Source of the DNA: CAZFLM01 sp964519955
Lineage (GTDB): Bacteria; Armatimonadota; Chthonomonadetes; Chthonomonadales; CAJBBX01
Direction: 5' to 3'
Length of the DNA: 64,000 bases
Assembly (NCBI GenBank): GCA_964519955.1
Contig: CAZFLM010000004.1
Span: 1 to 64,000, forward strand
The notes below the pieces were generated by a model that did not search any database, was not told where the DNA came from, and worked only from the letters and a program-made list of their open reading frames with translations. This document shows, in pieces, positions 40,533 through 48,316 of the stretch (the stretch's first letter is position 1; each line of letters begins with the position of its first letter). The position numbers were made by a program, and so were the translations under genes.

Positions 40533-41327
40533 TCACCAGTTCAGGAAGCGTTTGCGAACAGCCTGGAGTACCCAGTCCGTCAGCGAGGACACGAGGCCGA
40601 TCACGATCAGCGTAGCGAAGACCTTGCCGGACTCCTGCGTCCGGGTGCCCATGTAGAGCAGATAGCCCAGGCCGAGCTGCTCCTCGCTGCTGTTGATGTA
40701 TTCGGCCAGGACGATGTACGTCCACATGATGCCGTTGCACACGGCGATGGCGTCCCAGATCTGCGGCAGCGCGCCCGGCAGAATGACGCGCGTCACCGTC
40801 TGCCAGGGCGTCGCGCCGATGTCCGTCGCCACCCGCAGGTAGTCCTCGTTGACGGTCTGGACCGCGTTCTTGACCAGGATGATCATGTAGAAGATCGCCC
40901 CGATGAAGAGGAACACGATCTTCGCCCGCTCCTCCACGCTGAACCACAGCACGATCAGCCCGACTACACCGGTGGTGGGCACGCTCTTCGCGCCGTTGAC
41001 GATCTTGCGCAGCAGCGCGTCGATCGGCGCGAACGCCCCCATCAGCACGCCCAGCGGCACGCCGAACAGGACGACGAGGAACAGCGACTGCGTGACCCGC
41101 CAGAGGCTGTGGAGGATGGCCGGAAGCAACCAGCTACGGCTCTGGTAGTCCGCCAGCCCCTCCCAGATACCGGTCGGGGTCGGCAGAAAGAGCGGCTTGA
41201 CGAGCCCGCCGTAGGTCACCGCACACCACACGGCGATAACCACGGCGATGCCCGTCAAGCTGATGATCAGGTCGGTACGCGGCGACAGCTTGCCTCGGAC
41301 CTGCAAACCCGCGCTGCTCCGGCTCAC
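40533..41327 (-). CDS. ABC transporter permease (SsuC/TauC type)
   Basis: A 264-residue membrane protein with about six TM segments. The cytoplasmic coupling-helix (EAA) loop reads VNEDYLRVATDIGATPWQTVTRVILPGALPQI, cited here in parts. This is the standard layout of the SsuC/TauC/NrtB family. GTG at 41327 overlaps the stop of the binding-protein gene in GTGA, so translation is coupled. The ordinary homologues import aliphatic sulfonates, taurine, nitrate or thiamine precursors. The binding protein for this permease carries an OmpA domain, so the system is unusual even if the permease is not. Confidence 0.93.
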   Translation of the reverse strand: MSRSSAGLQVRGKLSPRTDLIISLTGIAVVIAVWCAVTYGGLVKPLFLPTPTGIWEGLADYQSRSWLLPAILHSLWRVTQSLFLVVLFGVPLGVLMGAFAPIDALLRKIVNGAKSVPTTGVVGLIVLWFSVEERAKIVFLFIGAIFYMIILVKNAVQTVNEDYLRVATDIGATPWQTVTRVILPGALPQIWDAIAVCNGIMWTYIVLAEYINSSEEQLGLGYLLYMGTRTQESGKVFATLIVIGLVSSLTDWVLQAVRKRFLNW

Positions 41328-42883
41328 TTCGGCACGACCATCACGTCGGTGCGTCGGTTCTTGGCCCGCCCCTCGTTCGAGTTGTTCGAGGCCACCGGCT
41401 TGTACGGCCCGTTGCCCTTGGCGATCAGGCGGGCGCGGTTCAGGCCGTAGCGCGCAACCAGGTACGAGACCACCGCGTTGGCGCGCCGCGAGCTGAGCGC
41501 TACGTTGCTGCCCGCATCGCCCACACTATCCGTGTTGCCCTCGATCCGCAGGTAGGCGTTCGAGTACGTCTGCGCCGTCAGCGCCACCTGGTCGAGCACC
41601 TGCCTCGCGTTCGGGTCGAGATCGGCGCTTCCTGACGGGAAGTAGATGTTCACCGGCTTGGTCATGATCGGTGTCTGGGTCTGCTTCTGCTCGGGCGCCT
41701 TGGTCGGGAACTTGAACTCCTCCTTGGGCGCCTCCACGCGCGCGTCCTTCGGCACGTCGGCGTACAGACCCCGCAGGAACGTGTCGTCCTTGGCGACCGC
41801 GGGCGTCACCGCCTGGCTGATGTACCCCCGGCGCACCCACGCGGTGCTTGCCTGCTTGAAGATCCGGTCATAGAGCGGCTCCGAGCCGTCCAGCCCGAAC
41901 ATCTTGGTGTTGTCGGTCAGATCGGCCCACCTCACGACGGACAGGTTGTCGCGCGTCGTCTGCTCGCCGAGGTCCTTGTAGAGCGGCTCGTTCTCCATCA
42001 GGAGCTTGACGGCGAGATCCGGCTTCCGGTTGGCTTCGGCCGTGCCGTCGAACCATCCCTGCACGAACGCCTTGATGACGTCCGGGTGCTCCTTGATGAA
42101 GTCCTCGCGCGCCACCATCAGATCCGCGATCAGGTTGGCCGCCGTCTTGGTCGAGACCAGCACGTGTGATCCCTGGCGCTTCTGAAGCGCCTCGGCCACG
42201 TCCGGCTCCCACACCACCGCGGCGTCCACCTTGCCCGACACGAAGTCGGCGCGGGCATCCGGCGAGGCGTTCTTGCCGACGAGGCCCTTGATGATCTTGG
42301 TCTGGGCGCTCTCATCCAGGCTGGAGTTCTCCAGGCTGTACTCGAGCAGCCAGTGCGACGGCGTGAACAGCGCCAGCGAGATGCGCTTGCCGGCCAGATC
42401 CTCGATGCGCTGGATGCTGCGGTCCGCCACCATGGCGTCGCCGCCGCGCGACCAGTCGACCTGCATGATCGTCTTGGCCTTGACGCCGCCCTTGATGAAG
42501 CCCGGCAGCTCGTTCGCCCAGAAGTCGACCGTCGACCACACGATGTCCACGCCGTCCGGGCCGCCGCGAGCGAACGCCTTGGCCCGGGCGTCGACATCCT
42601 CCATGATGAGGAACTCGACCAGCAGCTTGTGGCCGTTCCAGAAGATGCACTGCTTGTTCGGCTTGAACCCGTTATTCGCGACGATGCCGCCGCAGTAGCC
42701 GGGCCAGGTGACGATGCCCACTCGCAGCGGCCGGCCGAGGATGCCTTGATCGCCGGAGACCGTCGTGCCGCCCCCGATACCCAGAGCGCCGCCCGAGGTC
42801 CTGGTGAGGAACTTCCACGCCCCGAAGCACGCGCCGACGACCAGGATGAAGATGACGAGCTTGCCGACCGGTTTGACTCGCAT
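41324..42883 (-). CDS. Membrane-anchored ABC substrate-binding protein fused to a C-terminal OmpA domain
   Basis: A 519-residue protein. An uncleaved TM anchor (residues ~8-25, KLVIFILVVGACFGAWKFL) and a Gly-rich linker lead into an NMT1/SsuA-like binding domain at ~50-345: RVGIVTWPGYCGGIVANNG, GVDIVWSTVDFWANELPGF, KRISLALFTPSHWLL and AAVVWEPDVAEALQK. A Pro/Lys/Gln linker follows. An OmpA/MotB-type peptidoglycan-binding domain (~395-515) comes last with FPSGSADLDPNARQVLDQ, IEGNTDSVGDAGSN, SSRRANAVVSYL and NEGRAKNRRTDV; Asp and Arg of the DAP-binding site are present. So the binder is tied both to the membrane and to the cell wall. The substrate is unknown. Confidence 0.88.
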   Translation of the reverse strand: MRVKPVGKLVIFILVVGACFGAWKFLTRTSGGALGIGGGTTVSGDQGILGRPLRVGIVTWPGYCGGIVANNGFKPNKQCIFWNGHKLLVEFLIMEDVDARAKAFARGGPDGVDIVWSTVDFWANELPGFIKGGVKAKTIMQVDWSRGGDAMVADRSIQRIEDLAGKRISLALFTPSHWLLEYSLENSSLDESAQTKIIKGLVGKNASPDARADFVSGKVDAAVVWEPDVAEALQKRQGSHVLVSTKTAANLIADLMVAREDFIKEHPDVIKAFVQGWFDGTAEANRKPDLAVKLLMENEPLYKDLGEQTTRDNLSVVRWADLTDNTKMFGLDGSEPLYDRIFKQASTAWVRRGYISQAVTPAVAKDDTFLRGLYADVPKDARVEAPKEEFKFPTKAPEQKQTQTPIMTKPVNIYFPSGSADLDPNARQVLDQVALTAQTYSNAYLRIEGNTDSVGDAGSNVALSSRRANAVVSYLVARYGLNRARLIAKGNGPYKPVASNNSNEGRAKNRRTDVMVVPK

Positions 42884-42996
42884 GTCGCGTTCCTCCGTTC
42901 AGTCCTCGCCGCCACGCGAACCGCGGCAAGGCACGACCCGACAAGGGGTACCCGCGCGAGGCCCCTGGTCCGTTCCGGGCGTGGCGCTCGCGCACA

Positions 42997-43025
42997 ATCA
43001 TAGGCCCTGAGGCGCTCCGCGTCAA
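42997..43025 (-). promoter_or_regulatory. Promoter for the ABC/OmpA operon
   Basis: TTGACG (43020-43025) and TATGAT (42997-43002) on the minus strand with exactly 17 bases between. The start near 42990 leaves a ~107-base leader before the ATG at 42883, which has GGAGG eight bases upstream. Confidence 0.7.
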
Positions 43026-43032
43026 GTGCCGC

Positions 43033-43071
43033 CCGCCTCGCAAGGTCCCACACTAGTACCGAGCGAGGCGG
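43033..43071 (-). terminator. Possible terminator hairpin after the toxin gene
   Basis: CCGCCTCGC (43033-43041) and GCGAGGCGG (43063-43071) form a perfect 9-bp stem with a 21-base loop, 44 bases after the VapC stop. No U-tract follows, so confidence is low. Confidence 0.35.
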
Positions 43072-43114
43072 CATTTGGGTTCAGGAGTTCGTGCGCCGCC
43101 GAGTACGCCTGACA

Positions 43115-43546
43115 TCACTGAGGTGGGGTGCCGCGCAACAGCGGGATGAAGCCGGCCTGGCGGAAGTGCTCGTCCGCGGTGAGGGCCTCCGATATGCCGA
43201 GGGCGCGCATCACCACGAACGACACGCAGTCAACCAGGCTCCATTCCTTGTCCTGGCGACTCGCGAAGAGGGCCAGCGCATCCCGGTAGATGTCGTCGGA
43301 CAGAGGCACGACGCGCACGTTGGGGTCGGCCTCGAGCGAGTGGATCAGAGCCACGGCCGCGGGGCGATAGCGCGCCCGGGCCAGCGCGCTGCCGATCTCG
43401 AGCAGGACAGCGCGGTTCACGACGAGTTCGGCGCCCTCTCGCTCCAGACGGTTGGCCATCGCCTCCGCGGCGGCGTGCAGGGAGTCGCCGGGGGAGGCGA
43501 GAGCGATCGCGTAGGAAGTGTCCAGGTAGACCCTACGCACGGTCAT
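43115..43546 (-). CDS. VapC-type PIN domain toxin (ribonuclease)
   Basis: A 143-residue PIN-fold protein. The acidic metal-binding residues are in place: VYLDTSYAIAL (first Asp), Glu in VVNRAVLLEIGSAL, Asp in WSLVDCVSFVVM and Asp in EALTADEHF. VapC toxins cleave tRNA or rRNA and halt translation until the antitoxin is renewed. The start ATG (43546) overlaps the end of the antitoxin gene by 14 bases, the usual coupled order. Homologous family members are also found as stand-alone PIN proteins, but the paired layout here supports a toxin-antitoxin role. Confidence 0.85.
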   Translation of the reverse strand: MTVRRVYLDTSYAIALASPGDSLHAAAEAMANRLEREGAELVVNRAVLLEIGSALARARYRPAAVALIHSLEADPNVRVVPLSDDIYRDALALFASRQDKEWSLVDCVSFVVMRALGISEALTADEHFRQAGFIPLLRGTPPQ

Positions 43547-43766
43547 CCTCTGGGTCGGGATAGAGCAGCTCGTCGATCCGCGTCGACCAGTCCGGTGGGC
43601 CATCGAGGGAGAGGGAGCGCGCCGTGGCAAAGAACGATGTGGGAACTGCGGGAGCCGGTGGGAGCACCTCCACGGTCAGCCGCACACGAGTGTTGGCATC
43701 CAAGGCGAGCGGCTCGTCAGGCAGAAGCACCGATCCATCGAACACTGCCTCTATGGTGTGGCTCAT
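43533..43766 (-). CDS. AF2212-like antitoxin partner of the PIN toxin
   Basis: A 77-residue protein. The first half, MSHTIEAVFDGSVLLPDEPL, followed by ALDANTRVRLTVE, is the beta-strand core of the AF2212/DUF104 antitoxin family (related to AbrB-like DNA binders in its use). The second half is a helix-rich acidic tail (RIDELLYPDPEDDRA) that would bind the toxin. It stands first in the two-gene unit, with a strong promoter 70 bases upstream, as expected for autoregulated antitoxins. No operator repeat is obvious. Confidence 0.8.
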   Translation of the reverse strand: MSHTIEAVFDGSVLLPDEPLALDANTRVRLTVEVLPPAPAVPTSFFATARSLSLDGPPDWSTRIDELLYPDPEDDRA

Positions 43767-43842
43767 GGTCTACACTCCAGCACGGCGGCGCACCGGGACG
43801 CACTGCCGGTGACTTCCATCGCGAGGCCCCGGCGCCATACGC

Positions 43843-43871
43843 AGTATATCTGTGCCGGCCGGCCCCGTCAA
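43843..43871 (-). promoter_or_regulatory. Promoter for the toxin-antitoxin pair
   Basis: TTGACG (43866-43871) and TATACT (43843-43848) on the minus strand with a 17-base spacer, some 70 bases before the antitoxin ATG. It is one of the best promoter matches in the window. Confidence 0.75.
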
Positions 43872-43959
43872 CGAGTCTGGCACGCGTTCCGCCACAGCGC
43901 CATCGCGGTCAGGGCGCAAGGCGGAATCGGGGCACAACTGCGAGCACCCCCGCCCCCGC

Positions 43960-46170
43960 CTACGCCAACCCCACTCGCCGCCGGATCCACCACTCGGCCC
44001 CGATCAGCGCCAGCAGCAGCGCGAGCACCCACGGCCGGTCCCACGCGGTGCAGGGCTCCGACTTGGGGCGCGCAGCCGCCTCGGCTGCGTGCACGCGGCC
44101 CACCAGGCTGTCCGCGTCCTCCGGCCCGAAGCAGGCGCCCCCGCCGGCGGCCGCGATCTGGCGCATCAGGTCCGGATCCGCGGAGCGGTTCAGGTCCTCC
44201 TCGTGCCCGGCGTGTACCGTGAAGACGCACGAGGGCTGCGCACCGCGGTCGCCCGCCCCTGCCAAACCAGCGACGTACTCGCCGGGCTGCGACGGGCGAA
44301 ACAGGGCGACAAAGTCGGCGCGCTTGTGGTCCCCGGGCGCCGTGGCGACCTCGCGCGCCGTCCCATCGGGCAGCGTCAGGCGAATGGAGGCCGGACGCGC
44401 CGTGCCCGGGCTGCGCTGGTACCCAAGGAACGTGACCAGCTCGCCGGGGCCGTAGTTCTGGCGGTCGGCGCGGATGGCCAGGCGCTGGCCGGGCAGGAAG
44501 TCGGAGTCGCTCACCAGCCAGCGGATGGTCTGCGTCCAGAACTCGCCATAGGCCTTCTCGTATCCCGACAGGTCCGGCGGCAGGAACGCCCACTGCCACA
44601 TCCCCTGCCCCACGAGCGCCACGGTCTTCCCCTGCCCGTACCGGTGATAGGCCAGCGTCGCCATAGGGCGAGCGTCGGCCTCGTTCGCCGCGTTCTCGGC
44701 CCGAGCCAGCACCACCGCCAGCGCCTTCTCCCCCTTCACCTGCGTGGCGGACACGAGGGGCGGCAGCTTCTTGACGACCGTCTGAGCGTCCTCCGACCCG
44801 CCGAACGCGAACCCCGGATGGGACCGGCCCTCGTCGGTCAGCTTCACCCGCAGCGCGTCGATCTCCGCCATCGACCACTCGACCGGCTCCAGCTCCCGCA
44901 GCTCAGCGATGCGGTCGTCCGCTCGCCCGCGCAGGAAAACGATGTTCCCGCCGCGGTCCGAAACCCACTGTTTCAGCGCCCGAACGCCCTCCGGATCGTA
45001 GAACTCCTCGAACCCCTTGCCGAACACGATCACGTCATACCGCCCGAGCTGCTCCAGTGTCCTCGGCACGGCGGCATCCCCCTCCTTCTCGGAGCCGCCC
45101 AGAACCGCGAAGTACTTAGTGTCGGTGAGCTTGTAGATCACGTCGAGGGAGACGGTGGGGTCGTCGCGCAGCACGCCTGCCAGGAATTTGGCGTCCCACG
45201 ACGGGCGCCCCTCCAGCAGCAGCACGCGCGAAGTAGTGCGAGCCACCTTGAGGAACACGCTGGCACGGTTGTCGGACGGGTCTTGCTCGTCGGGCTCGGG
45301 CGCGACCTCGACCGCGTAGCGGTACAGCCCGTTGCGCGCCTGCTTCACCGGGAACGCCACCTCGCGCCGACCAGGGCTCAGGACGACGTTCTGCGTCGAG
45401 ACCTGGCGCCCCCCCTCCGTGAGGCTGACACGCGCGGTCCGGCGCCCGAGCCCCGTGCAGCGGATCTCCGCACCGATCTGCACCGTCTGGTCGGGCGCCG
45501 CGAACACCTGGGTCTTGTGGGCGGCCACCTCGATGTTCCGCCGCTCCGAGCGCTTCCCCACGCACAAGGTGTGGACGATGACGCCCTGCGCCTTGGCCGC
45601 CCGCGCTGCATCGAGCGGGTAACTCTCGCTCGTGTCGCGGCCGTCCGACACCACCAGCAGATGCCCCCCACCTCGCGCATCGGCCCCCAACGCCGCGATC
45701 GGCTGCGCGATGGCGTTGCCCAGACTGGTGCGTCCGCCCGTCGGCTGGAGGCGTGCGGCGAGCGCGTCGGGCGCAGCCGCGCGCGCCCTATCGTCAAACT
45801 CGAACCAGCGCACGTCGAACTTGCGGCTCAGCTCGGTTGCCAGCGGGGTGCCCGGGGCGGTGGATCGCAGGGCCTCGGCCAGGCGAGTGCCGGCCGTCGC
45901 GTCGCGGGTGGACATGCTGCGGGAGGCGTCGAGCACGATCAGAAACGGCTGGCGCCGCCCGGCGGAGGACAACTCGCCGACCAGCACCGGGTTCAGCAGG
46001 ATCACGGCCAGAGCAGCCACGACTGCCGAACGGAGGAGGACGAGCGGCCACCGCCATCGGCCCGGCCGCACGGACCGACTCGCGTACAGCCTGATGAGGA
46101 TGGCGACCGCGAGCGCCGCTCCGAGAGCGGTGTGCAGAGGCGCGAACGGCGGCTCGAAGTGCAGGGACAT
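43960..46170 (-). CDS. VWA-domain membrane protein with glutamine-amidotransferase-like region
   Basis: A 736-residue membrane protein. TM segments occur near both ends (residues ~14-30 and ~45-64; C-terminal WVLALLLALIGAEWWIRRR). The VWA domain begins with LIVLDASRSMSTRD, whose DxSxS forms the MIDAS metal site, and includes VVSDGRDTSES. A class I amidotransferase-like fold follows (RVLLLEGRPSWDAKFLAGVL, YDVIVFGKGFEEFYDPEGV) but without the catalytic Cys-His pair being evident. Such proteins (BatA/YegA-like) are found in envelope stress and aerotolerance clusters; no MoxR gene is in the window. It lies 54 bases after the CsgG-like gene and is probably co-transcribed. Confidence 0.75.
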   Translation of the reverse strand: MSLHFEPPFAPLHTALGAALAVAILIRLYASRSVRPGRWRWPLVLLRSAVVAALAVILLNPVLVGELSSAGRRQPFLIVLDASRSMSTRDATAGTRLAEALRSTAPGTPLATELSRKFDVRWFEFDDRARAAAPDALAARLQPTGGRTSLGNAIAQPIAALGADARGGGHLLVVSDGRDTSESYPLDAARAAKAQGVIVHTLCVGKRSERRNIEVAAHKTQVFAAPDQTVQIGAEIRCTGLGRRTARVSLTEGGRQVSTQNVVLSPGRREVAFPVKQARNGLYRYAVEVAPEPDEQDPSDNRASVFLKVARTTSRVLLLEGRPSWDAKFLAGVLRDDPTVSLDVIYKLTDTKYFAVLGGSEKEGDAAVPRTLEQLGRYDVIVFGKGFEEFYDPEGVRALKQWVSDRGGNIVFLRGRADDRIAELRELEPVEWSMAEIDALRVKLTDEGRSHPGFAFGGSEDAQTVVKKLPPLVSATQVKGEKALAVVLARAENAANEADARPMATLAYHRYGQGKTVALVGQGMWQWAFLPPDLSGYEKAYGEFWTQTIRWLVSDSDFLPGQRLAIRADRQNYGPGELVTFLGYQRSPGTARPASIRLTLPDGTAREVATAPGDHKRADFVALFRPSQPGEYVAGLAGAGDRGAQPSCVFTVHAGHEEDLNRSADPDLMRQIAAAGGGACFGPEDADSLVGRVHAAEAAARPKSEPCTAWDRPWVLALLLALIGAEWWIRRRVGLA

Positions 46171-46224
46171 GCTTGGCGCTCCGGTCGAGGAGAGCGGTTG
46201 GCGGCTTCGCGGCCGCGTCGGGCG

Positions 46225-47007
46225 CTACCTGGCGAACTTGGGCTCAGCGAACACCGCGATCACGCGATCCTCGGGCTGCACGCCCATCAGGGACTCGGTC
46301 ACCTTCAGTAGCGTGTAGCGACCGAACGGCTTGAACATGCGCAACCGCGCAACCATCGTGCCAGAGCGGTAGGCGACGAACTCCTGGTTCTTCTTCACGC
46401 CGTCGCCCAGCCCCTTGTTGATGACGACCAGCTCGCGGCTCTGGTTGTTGAGCACAGTCCCGACGATGGGCCGGTACTCGGCGACGCGATCGGCGCAGCG
46501 GTCGGCGGCGGCGATGCCCGCATCCAACAGCACCATCGTGTCGGTCTTGCTGCCATCGGCGGGCACCGTCGCCGTTCCGCGCTCGGCCGCCCCTCCGATA
46601 AGCTCTCGAGTGGCCGCCTCCCTCACCCGAACCAGGACACCGACCTCGATCTGCTTGTTCGGCTCCCGTCCGTGCACCTCGATGAAGCGCACCTCACCGG
46701 ACACAATCGCTGACGCGCCAACCTCGCGTGCGAGCGTGCTCAGATCGAGGTCGGAGTAGGGCGGCTTGAGGCGGTGGTCGGCGGCGGCGCGATCCAGCTC
46801 CTTGCGCGAGACCACGTCGTACACGCCGGCCCGTGCAAGTCCCACCGCGAGGGCATCGGTAGCAGTGGGAATGAGCGTCAGGTGAGTGTCCCGCGCGGTG
46901 TTCGCGAGATCCACCACGATGGCGCGCGGCAGCTTCTGGCTTGTCAACTGAGCCGAGGCCGGCCAGAGAGCCAGAAGCAGAGCGAGAACAGGAGCAGACT
47001 TGCGCAC
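46225..47007 (-). CDS. CsgG-like/FlgT-C-like secreted protein
   Basis: A 260-residue exported protein, signal peptide MRKSAPVLALLLALWPASA. The first domain (residues ~25-150) has the alpha/beta pattern of CsgG/TolB-N-like folds: IVVDLANTARD, ATDALAVGLARAGVYDVVSR, LAREVGASAIVSGEVRF and VGVLVRVREAATRELIGG. The second domain (~175-255) is a small beta fold with NKGLGDGVKKNQEFVAYR and LLKVTESLMGVQPEDRV, resembling the C-terminal domain of FlgT. It is probably periplasmic or outer-membrane associated, with no lipobox. It precedes the VWA gene in the same transcript. Confidence 0.65.
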   Translation of the reverse strand: MRKSAPVLALLLALWPASAQLTSQKLPRAIVVDLANTARDTHLTLIPTATDALAVGLARAGVYDVVSRKELDRAAADHRLKPPYSDLDLSTLAREVGASAIVSGEVRFIEVHGREPNKQIEVGVLVRVREAATRELIGGAAERGTATVPADGSKTDTMVLLDAGIAAADRCADRVAEYRPIVGTVLNNQSRELVVINKGLGDGVKKNQEFVAYRSGTMVARLRMFKPFGRYTLLKVTESLMGVQPEDRVIAVFAEPKFAR

Positions 47008-47020
47008 GGCAGCACCTCCA

Positions 47021-47046
47021 TCGGGGACCGACAGCCGGCTCCCCGA
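47021..47046 (-). terminator. Hairpin between the dehydrogenase and CsgG-like genes
   Basis: TCGGGGA (47021-47027) and TCCCCGA (47040-47046) pair perfectly around a 12-base GC loop, in the 43-base gap after the dehydrogenase stop. No T-tract, so it could equally be a processing or leader hairpin. Confidence 0.3.
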
Positions 47047-47050
47047 GTGA

Positions 47051-48082
47051 CTACGGGTTCACGATAACCTTGTTTCGCCCGGGCGAACCCATCGCCTCGA
47101 TCGCGCGGTCTATCTCGGCAAGCGGGTACCGGTGCGAGATGACCTGCTCGGGATCGACGAGGCCGCGCTCCATGAGGCGGATGGCGCGCTGCATCGCGAT
47201 GGGGGTCGTCCCGAAGCTCGAATCCATCCGCGCCTCCAGGAAGTGGGTCAGCCCGCCATCCAGCTCGAACTTCTCATGGGTGGTGATGCCGAACACGTTC
47301 CAGCGCGTCCCGCGCCGCAGCAGCGCCACCATCAGCTTCACCGCCTCGATGGGGCCCGCTGCCTCGACGACCAGGTCCGGCCCTGCCGGCAGGATCTCGC
47401 GCACCGCCTCGATCGGGTCGCACGCCGTTGGATCGATCGTGTGGGTCGCGCCTAGGTGCGTGGCGGTGTTCCGAGCGAACTCGGAGGGGTCGATGGCGAT
47501 GAGCGTCCCAGCGCCGGCCGCCTTCGCCACCTGGAGGCAGTACATGCCGATGCCGCCCGTACCGATGATGACCACGTCGTCGCCGACGGCCATCTCGGAG
47601 TTCTGGATGATCCCCTTCCAGGCGCCACTGACGGGTTCGGTCTGGCAGGCAGCGTCGAAGCTGATCGCCTTCGGCTTCTGGTAGACCGTGTTCGCGCCTG
47701 TTAGCAGGTACTCGGCGAAGCTGCCTGGCCGCACGTCGTCCGGCCCATCGCCGCCGGTGGTGTAACAGCTCGGGCAGTAGTGCGTGCGCCCGACGCGGCA
47801 CTCGGGGCAAACGCCGCAGTAGCCGCTCGGCTGCACGATCACCTCGTCGCCCTCCCGCACATGCTGGACGCCCTGCCCGACCTTGGCCACGACACCCGCG
47901 GGCTCATGGCCCGCAACGAGCGGGAACCTCACGTTGCGACGGATGCCCTTGATCGCCTTGTAGTCCGTCGCACAGAACCCGCAGGAGCGGACCCGCACCA
48001 CCACGTCGCCATAGCCCGGGTCAGGGATGGGCACATCCTCCAACACGAGATGGCCGAAGTCGTGCAGCACAGCGGCGAGCAT
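47051..48082 (-). CDS. Zinc-dependent alcohol/polyol dehydrogenase (MDR family)
   Basis: A 343-residue NAD(P)-linked dehydrogenase. The catalytic zinc ligands Cys in CGFCATD and His-Glu in AGHEPAGVV are present. The structural zinc is bound by CGVCPECRVGRTHYC. The Rossmann part carries IIGTGGIGMYCLQVAKAAGA and LIAIDPSEF; the Asp after the second strand favours NAD over NADP. It matches the threonine/sorbitol dehydrogenase branch of the medium-chain family. The substrate is unknown, and no pathway neighbours help. The ATG follows AGGAGGCGCTC. It is divergent from the secretion operon. Confidence 0.9.
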   Translation of the reverse strand: MLAAVLHDFGHLVLEDVPIPDPGYGDVVVRVRSCGFCATDYKAIKGIRRNVRFPLVAGHEPAGVVAKVGQGVQHVREGDEVIVQPSGYCGVCPECRVGRTHYCPSCYTTGGDGPDDVRPGSFAEYLLTGANTVYQKPKAISFDAACQTEPVSGAWKGIIQNSEMAVGDDVVIIGTGGIGMYCLQVAKAAGAGTLIAIDPSEFARNTATHLGATHTIDPTACDPIEAVREILPAGPDLVVEAAGPIEAVKLMVALLRRGTRWNVFGITTHEKFELDGGLTHFLEARMDSSFGTTPIAMQRAIRLMERGLVDPEQVISHRYPLAEIDRAIEAMGSPGRNKVIVNP

Positions 48083-48316
48083 GAGCGCCTCCTGGGGTAT
48101 CTATGATAGGGCCATGCGCTCAGCATCGCGCACGCGCCTCGTCTGTCGCAGAATGATCCGACGCCGAGGCGCCATCCTCCTGCACCCCCGGGCTCGCCAG
48201 AGCGAACCCCACGGCCGGTTTTCGGCTCTACATTCGTGTAACGCACGGTCCGCCGCTCCGTCTATCAATACGGTGACTGCTGCCGGCTTCGTGCTGCCGG
48301 CCCGTTGGAGGGTACT

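Noticed and set aside
42130..43074. A 314-codon minus-strand frame overlapping the binding-protein gene in another frame
   Set aside because: Ser/Arg-rich shadow of the OmpA-fusion gene; the real frame has a membrane anchor and recognisable domains.
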